From: an uncultured Paracoccaceae bacterium
Lineage (GTDB): Bacteria > Pseudomonadota > Alphaproteobacteria > Rhodobacterales > Rhodobacteraceae
Reading direction: 5' to 3'
DNA: 64,000 bases
NCBI GenBank assembly: GCA_947503775.1
Contig: CANNFE010000002.1
Coordinates: 1 to 64,000 of the forward strand
Part shown: in pieces, positions 58,548 through 64,000 of the stretch
Layout: each line of letters opens with the position of its first letter
How positions within the stretch are numbered: position 1 is the stretch's first letter
Program-made: the position numbers and the translations under genes
Notes under the pieces: model-generated
The model's input: the letters and a program-made list of their open reading frames with translations, nothing else
Databases searched by the model: none
What the model was told of the DNA's origin: nothing

Positions 58548-59531
58548 TTACACCTGATCGCTTGTTTGTGAGCCGCCTGCCTCCTGCAAGACAAGCGCGA
58601 AATGGCTGTCCCAGTCAGGCGGCGTGATGGGATCGGGGCGATCTGCCTCTTTCATCCGCGCAAGGCGGCGGATTTCGGCCCGCCATGCGTCCGGATCGGA
58701 CAGGTCGGCGTAGATCGCAGCATCGCCCAGAAGCTCTTGTGTCACGGCAAGCGGCGCGCAGAGGACCGGCGTGCCGCGCGCGGCGGCTTCGAGCGGGGGC
58801 AGGCCGTAGCCTTCGGCGCGGCTGGGCCAGAGAAAAGCGGTTGCCCGTTCAAGGAGCGCGGCGACGGCGCCGTCCGAGAGGCCGGGGCATTCGAAGACGG
58901 TTCGGTTCATCATCGGGGAGGTGTCGAGGCGGGCAAAGACATCCTCGTTCCGCCAGCCGCGGTGGCCACAGATGAGGAGCGTGGGACCATCGTCGCCCAG
59001 CGCTTCCCACAAATCGAGGAGAAAGGCGTGGTTCTTGCGGGGCTCGATCGTGCCGAGGGTCACGAAGACGGGGCCATCGAGGGGCAGATGAGACGGAATC
59101 TCGTCCGGGGCGGGATCGGCGAGTTCAACGCCGATGGGGGCAACGAGGCCAGGCGGGACGGGATCCGCCGCATGGCGGGCGACATCGGTGCGGGTCTGCT
59201 CGGAGATGTAGATCAGGCGGTCTGCGTGTTTTACGGCGGCGCTGAGTTTGGCCTCGAAGATCTCGGGCGTGCCCTCTTTCTGAAGATCAGGCAGATCGAG
59301 GGGGATCGTGTCGTGGAGCAGGATCGTGATCGTGCAGTCCTTGAGGGCCGTGAGGTGCCGGTCGGTCAGATTGGTGTGACCTACATTGAAGTAGCGGCAG
59401 CCTTGCGGCATTGCGCGCCGGATCGTCCAGGCAAGGGCAAAGCGTGGAGCTCGCGCCTTGGCGAGACGGCGTAGGGCGCTGGTGTCGAGAGGTGCAACGG
59501 GGTCGGTGAAGGCCTGAAGGACATCGCGCAT
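58548..59531 (-). CDS. Glycosyltransferase family 1/4; true N-terminus probably upstream
   Basis: FVTLGTIEPRKNHAFLLDLWEAL...FLWPSRAEGYGLPPLEAAARGTPVLCAPLAVTQELLGDAA. Confidence 0.82.
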   Translation of the reverse strand: MRDVLQAFTDPVAPLDTSALRRLAKARAPRFALAWTIRRAMPQGCRYFNVGHTNLTDRHLTALKDCTITILLHDTIPLDLPDLQKEGTPEIFEAKLSAAVKHADRLIYISEQTRTDVARHAADPVPPGLVAPIGVELADPAPDEIPSHLPLDGPVFVTLGTIEPRKNHAFLLDLWEALGDDGPTLLICGHRGWRNEDVFARLDTSPMMNRTVFECPGLSDGAVAALLERATAFLWPSRAEGYGLPPLEAAARGTPVLCAPLAVTQELLGDAAIYADLSDPDAWRAEIRRLARMKEADRPDPITPPDWDSHFALVLQEAGGSQTSDQV

Positions 59532-59700
59532 CCCGGCGCGGTCCAGCAGGAGATATCCCAGCCGCGTCCGGACCAGACCGAAGACACTTTCGGGGTGATT
59601 ACAGAAGGCGCGCAGGTAGGCGCGTTCGACCCGGTCGATCCCGGTCAGTACCTTGCCCCACCGCGAGACAAGCCGCGTCAGGTCGAGGCACAGAGCCGGA

Positions 59701-60684
59701 TCAGCGATCGTATCCTCCGTTCTGGTGCCAGCGCCATGCGTCCTTGATCATCTGGGACATCACCGAGCGGTCCGGCTCCCAACCGAGGAGGGATTTGGCC
59801 TTTTCGCTGCCCGAGACCAGCTTGACGCAGTCACCCGGCCTGCGGTCACCTTCGGTTACGGGGACGGCGCGGTTGGTGACTTCGGCGGAGCGGTCGATGA
59901 CCTCGCGGACCGAGAATCCCGTGCCCGTGCCAAGGTTGAAGACCTCGCTGTCCTTGCCGTCCTCAAGCCATTTGAGGCCGAGGACATGCGCCTCGACCAG
60001 GTCCATGACGTGGACGTAATCGCGGATGCAGGTGCCATCGGGCGTCTCGTAATCGGTGCCGTAGACCGTGAGCGCGTCGCGCTTGCCGTCGATTGCATCG
60101 AGCATTAGCGGGATGAGATGGGTTTCGGGCTGGTGGAATTCGCCCACCTCGCCGTCGGGATCGGCGCCTGCCACGTTGAAATAGCGGAAGATCACCGATT
60201 TGAGCCCGTAGGCCGTGCCGAAATCGGTCAGCATGTCCTCGATCGCGCGTTTGGAGCCGCCATAGGCGTTGATCGGGCGTTGCGCGCTATCCTCGTCGAG
60301 GACGACGCCATCCTGATCGCCATAGGTCGCGCAGGTCGAGGAGAAGACGAAGTTCTTGCAGTTCGCGGCGACGGCCGCCTCGATCAGGTTGAGGCTGCCG
60401 AGGACGTTGTGACGCCAGTAGAGGCCGGGATCGGCCATGCTTTCGCCGACCTGGCTGAGGGCGGCGAAGTGCAGGACGGCTGCGGGCTTGTGCTTGGCGA
60501 AGACCTCGCCCAGGCGAGCGCGGTCGGCGAGATCGCCTTCTTCGAAGGGACCGAACTTGACCGCGTCACGCCAGCCCGTGAGCAGGTTGTCGAAGGTAAT
60601 CGGCTCATAGCCCGCCTGGGCAAGTGCCTTGCAGGCATGCGAGCCGATATAGCCGGCTCCTCCTGTCACAAGAACCGGGGTCAT
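59701..60684 (-). CDS. galE: UDP-glucose 4-epimerase
   Basis: VLVTGGAGYIGSHACKALAQAGYEPITFDNLLTGWRDAVKFG; YGGSKRAIEDML. Confidence 0.95.
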   Translation of the reverse strand: MTPVLVTGGAGYIGSHACKALAQAGYEPITFDNLLTGWRDAVKFGPFEEGDLADRARLGEVFAKHKPAAVLHFAALSQVGESMADPGLYWRHNVLGSLNLIEAAVAANCKNFVFSSTCATYGDQDGVVLDEDSAQRPINAYGGSKRAIEDMLTDFGTAYGLKSVIFRYFNVAGADPDGEVGEFHQPETHLIPLMLDAIDGKRDALTVYGTDYETPDGTCIRDYVHVMDLVEAHVLGLKWLEDGKDSEVFNLGTGTGFSVREVIDRSAEVTNRAVPVTEGDRRPGDCVKLVSGSEKAKSLLGWEPDRSVMSQMIKDAWRWHQNGGYDR

Positions 60685-60689
60685 GGGCT

Positions 60690-61583
60690 TTATTCGGCCG
60701 CCTGCCGCGGCGCAACCATGCCTTCGAGATACTGCATCAGCTCGTCGCGCAATTCATCCCGGGCGAGGCCGAAGGCGACGGTGGCTTGAAGATATCCGGC
60801 CTTGTTGCCGCAGTCGAAGCGCTGGCCTTGAAAGCGGAAGCCGTGAACGCCCTCTTCGCCGCCGATTTCGGCCGCGATAGCGTCGGTGAGCTGGATCTCG
60901 CCGCCCGCGCCGGGTTTGAGCGAGCCGAGATTTTGCATGATCGACGGGGTCAGGATGTAGCGGCCGATCACGGCGAGGTTCGACGGCGCCTCGCCTGCGG
61001 GGGGTTTTTCGACCATCTCGCTGACCTCGAAGATCTGGCCGTTCTCTTTCTTGATGCCAAGCACCCCGTAGGCGGATGTCCGTTCAGGGGCGACTTCCAT
61101 TGCGGCGACAACACTGCCACCGGTTTCGGCATGGGCTTCGACCATTTGCTGGAGGCAGGGCTTTTCGGCGGCGATCACGTCGTCGGTCAGGATGACGGCA
61201 AACGGCTCGTCCCCGACCAGACGGCGGGCGCACCAGACGGCGTGCCCGAGGCCCAGCGCTTTGTGCTGGCGGATATAGGCGATCGCGCCGTCATCCATGT
61301 TGGTCGCCTTGAGTGTTTCGAGCAGCTTGGTTTTGTTGGCTTCGGCGAGTGCCGTCTGAAGCTGCGGGGCGTGGTCGAAATAATCCTCGAGCGCGCCTTT
61401 GCCCCGGGACGTTACGAAGATAAACTCTTCGATCCCGGCGGCGCGCGCTTCGTCGATGGCATATTGAATCAGGGGCCTGTCGACGAGCGTCATGATCTCT
61501 TTGGGGATCGATTTGGTCGCCGGGAGGAATCGTGTCCCGAGGCCTGCAACCGGGAATATTGCTTTGGTTACCTTGCGCGTCAT
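60690..61583 (-). CDS. galU: UTP-glucose-1-phosphate uridylyltransferase
   Basis: KAIFPVAGLGTRFLPATKSIPKEIMTLVDRPLIQYAIDEARAAGIEEFIFVTSRGKGALEDYFD. Confidence 0.96.
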   Translation of the reverse strand: MTRKVTKAIFPVAGLGTRFLPATKSIPKEIMTLVDRPLIQYAIDEARAAGIEEFIFVTSRGKGALEDYFDHAPQLQTALAEANKTKLLETLKATNMDDGAIAYIRQHKALGLGHAVWCARRLVGDEPFAVILTDDVIAAEKPCLQQMVEAHAETGGSVVAAMEVAPERTSAYGVLGIKKENGQIFEVSEMVEKPPAGEAPSNLAVIGRYILTPSIMQNLGSLKPGAGGEIQLTDAIAAEIGGEEGVHGFRFQGQRFDCGNKAGYLQATVAFGLARDELRDELMQYLEGMVAPRQAAE

Positions 61584-61684
61584 AAGAAAACCTCTCTCAA
61601 AAATATGCCGGTCAGCTTGCGGATGTCATACCCACTTTCTGCACATGCGAAAAGATGCCGCGACCGGTAGGAACGGATTTCAGC

Positions 61685-62929
61685 CTAGACCAAGCGAAGC
61701 TCTGCCGCACCCCTGACCTGTGCGACGCGGGCGACTTCCCTTTTTGCGCGTTTCTTGCGCGATTGCAGAATGAGCCGTGGGCCGCTGCGTTTGGCACGTC
61801 CGAAGATCCCTCCTGTCTGAAGCCAGTAACCCTCTGTTGTGAAACGAAGCTTATGGGGTCTCATCGTCGGTTTCATGGCGTAGACGGTCACGATGTGGCC
61901 TTCTTTGACAGCCGTTTTAGCCTTTGGGCGCAGTCTGCGGTGGCTTCTGCCGGCCAGAGCGATGGAGGCGCCGGTGCTGCTCTGACGCTTGAGCGGCAGA
62001 AAGTCGGGAGCGTCGAGCGGAATCGGCTCGAGCGGCAGGACCGGGCGGTTTTGCCCGGCGGTCCAGCCTGCATCAAAGGAGCGCATGAGGCGCCTGAGAT
62101 CGCGAGGCTCGAGCGCACCGCTGACGAGGGCGCGGTCCGCGCGGGCCTTTTGTTCAGCGCGGAACAGGGCCCGTCGGGGGGCGGTGTCGATGCCCGGTTG
62201 ATGTTTTCTGAGGAAAACCGCCTGGCTGGCCGCGATTTCAAAGAGATCGAGCGGCGTGCGGTCTCGGCGCCTGCGGCTGCTTTCGCGGTATCCGTGGTGC
62301 ACTTCGGCCATGGGCACGATCGCGGTACGGGCATTGAGGGCGCCCAGTCGCAGATTGAGATCGCTTTCGTCCAGAAAAAAGTGAAACGCCGGATCGAAAC
62401 CGCCCAGATCCGAAAGCATCACGCGCAGATACGCCATGTTGCAGCCTTCGGTCTTGATGCCATGACCGGGGCTCGGCTCGAGGATGACGGGGTCGGATCC
62501 GGCCACCACGATGGGCGATGAGGTGCCGTCGGGGGCAATGTCGCGTGCGCGCCATTGATAGCTGATCCCGTTGCGCCCGCGCACGAAGCCCCCCGCGGCC
62601 GAAATGGTCGGGCTGTCGAACGGTTCGGTCAGATGGGCGAGCCAGTAGGGTTCGGGGACGGCGTCGTCGTCGAGAAAGGCCAGGATCTCTCCGGCGGAGG
62701 CGGCGATGCCCAGATTTCGGGCAGCCGCGATATTGGCCTCGTCGAAGGGGACGAGTTTGATGCGGCCTGTCCAGCCCATCGCCTCGACCGCAGCGATTCC
62801 GGTGGGATCGGCCACGACGACGACTTCGAACGCATCGTAGATCACCTGCTCGAGGCCCGTCAGGCAGAGGCGCAAGGCCTCCGGGCGTTCGCGCGAGACG
62901 ACGATGACGCTGACCGGCCGGGAGGTCAT
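61685..62929 (-). CDS. Glycosyltransferase family 2
   Basis: VSVIVVSRERPEALRLCLTGLEQVIYDAFEVVVVADPTG...ARNLGIAASAGEILAFLDDDAVPEPYWLAHL. Confidence 0.9.
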   Translation of the reverse strand: MTSRPVSVIVVSRERPEALRLCLTGLEQVIYDAFEVVVVADPTGIAAVEAMGWTGRIKLVPFDEANIAAARNLGIAASAGEILAFLDDDAVPEPYWLAHLTEPFDSPTISAAGGFVRGRNGISYQWRARDIAPDGTSSPIVVAGSDPVILEPSPGHGIKTEGCNMAYLRVMLSDLGGFDPAFHFFLDESDLNLRLGALNARTAIVPMAEVHHGYRESSRRRRDRTPLDLFEIAASQAVFLRKHQPGIDTAPRRALFRAEQKARADRALVSGALEPRDLRRLMRSFDAGWTAGQNRPVLPLEPIPLDAPDFLPLKRQSSTGASIALAGRSHRRLRPKAKTAVKEGHIVTVYAMKPTMRPHKLRFTTEGYWLQTGGIFGRAKRSGPRLILQSRKKRAKREVARVAQVRGAAELRLV

Positions 62930-63726
62930 TCCATTCCCATCTCGGCCATCATCGCCTCGATCCGGGGGATATCTTCGGGGTTGTTCAGCTCCCAGAAGAG
63001 GCGGCCCTTGGCTTTAACCTCCACGCAGGCGATGCGGCGGCCGTTTTCGAGAAAGCGGAGCTGTTCGAGCCCTTCGAGATCTTCGAGCGGGCCGGTCTGC
63101 CAGCCGGGGTAGCCTGCGAGGACATCGGCGCGGTAGGCATAGACGCCGACGTGATGGAAGACGGGCGTGGGATCGGCGGGAGCGTAGGTTTCCGAGACGA
63201 AAGGGATGACCTCTTTGGAAAAGTAGAGCGCGTGTCCGCCGGTTCCGAAGACCGCCGTCGTGCCGCCCACGCGCCCTGCCCTGCGGTCGGCCAGCAGATC
63301 CGACAGCGTCTTGCCATCGCAGCGCAAAACCGGAGTGGCCAGTTGTGCCTCGGGATCGACCTTGAGGGCCGCGACCAGATCTTCGATGAACCAGCTTGGG
63401 GTGAGCGGCGCATCGCCTTGGAGGTTGACGATGATCTCGTGATCACCGCCGAGGGCCTGATGCGCCTCGGCGCAGCGTTCGGTGCCGTTCCGGCAGGTTT
63501 CGGACGTCATGACGACCTCGGCGCCGAAGCCCTCTGCCGCGGCCTTGATCCGGTCGTCATCGGTCGCGACGACGACCTTGTCGATGCCTGCCACCGCGCG
63601 CGCGGCCAGCCAGGATCGTTCGATCAGGCTGCGCGATGTGCCGGAGGCGCCGCGCAGGGCGGCGAGCGGTTTTCCGGGATAGCGCGAGGAGGCGTAGCGG
63701 GCCGGAATGACGATGAGGACGGACAT
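62926..63726 (-). CDS. kdsB: 3-deoxy-manno-octulosonate cytidylyltransferase
   Basis: MSVLIVIPARYASSRYPGKPLAALRG...VVVATDDDRIKAAAEGFGAEVVMTSETCRNGTERCAEA...IIVNLQGDAPL. Confidence 0.95.
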   Translation of the reverse strand: MSVLIVIPARYASSRYPGKPLAALRGASGTSRSLIERSWLAARAVAGIDKVVVATDDDRIKAAAEGFGAEVVMTSETCRNGTERCAEAHQALGGDHEIIVNLQGDAPLTPSWFIEDLVAALKVDPEAQLATPVLRCDGKTLSDLLADRRAGRVGGTTAVFGTGGHALYFSKEVIPFVSETYAPADPTPVFHHVGVYAYRADVLAGYPGWQTGPLEDLEGLEQLRFLENGRRIACVEVKAKGRLFWELNNPEDIPRIEAMMAEMGME

Positions 63727-64000
63727 CAGCCGGGCCTTTTCAGCTCGACCCCCGGCGCGTGGGCGATGAAGAACGGGTTGGCGAAATCGGCCTTGCCGTA
63801 GCGCAGCGGCGTATGGTCGTCGAAACGAATGACCGTGCCGCCTGCCCCGGCCAGAACGGCATGACCGGCGGCGGTGTCCCATTCCATGGTGCGGCCGATG
63901 CGGGGATAGAGGTCTGCTTCTCCAGTGGCGACGAGACAGAATTTTAGCGAGGAGCCGGCGCTTTTCGTCTCGTCGCTTTTGTAGTGCGCGAGATAGTCGT
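63726..64000 (-). CDS. cysQ: 3'(2'),5'-bisphosphate nucleotidase CysQ, C-terminal part (truncated by window end)
   Basis: Reverse strand reads HYKSDETKSAGSSLKFCLVATGEADLYPRIGRTMEWDTAAGHAVLAGAGGTVIRFDD...YGKADFANPFFIAHA*. Confidence 0.85.
   Translation of the reverse strand, partial: DYLAHYKSDETKSAGSSLKFCLVATGEADLYPRIGRTMEWDTAAGHAVLAGAGGTVIRFDDHTPLRYGKADFANPFFIAHAPGVELKRPG

Noticed and set aside
1-64000. CRISPR arrays, tRNA and rRNA genes, prophage modules
   Set aside because: No regularly spaced direct repeats, no cloverleaf-like tRNA sequence, no rRNA-like stretch and no phage structural genes were found on reading both strands.

Overview
The window is alphaproteobacterial, most likely Rhodobacterales (roseobacter-like), judged from gene content and synteny, with no rRNA, tRNA, CRISPR array or prophage seen. 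From left to right it holds: the 3' end of an IS481-type transposase at the edge; a TetR regulator and a decayed RND efflux operon (in-frame stop in the adaptor, three apparent 1-nt deletions in the permease); a lipoprotein hydrolase, a luciferase-domain protein, a ferredoxin and a reductive-dehalogenase-like/FprA fusion that is frameshifted into a cytochrome b561 remnant; a LacI-smoEFGK-smoS-mtlK polyol operon; gcvTHP behind a tandem glycine riboswitch; an AT-richer methyltransferase gene; an Ig-repeat autotransporter divergent from an HTH-alpha/beta-hydrolase fusion; a periplasmic IorAB/cytochrome c oxidoreductase with a histidine-phosphatase/SnoaL protein; an RpiR-FGAH-TRAP-glutamine-synthetase-like-ALDH-Fe-ADH catabolic cluster; a phospholipid trio; a speD / rhomboid-GNAT fusion / Ca-motif membrane protein / membrane speE cluster; rnd-lptCAB-hpf-ptsN without rpoN; and a surface-glycan locus. 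The best candidates for undescribed biology are the gamma-glutamylation catabolic cluster, the membrane aminopropylation cluster with a rhomboid-GNAT fusion, the dehalogenase-like/FprA fusion, and the HTH-hydrolase fusion facing the autotransporter. All functional calls are from reading translations by eye. No database search was run.
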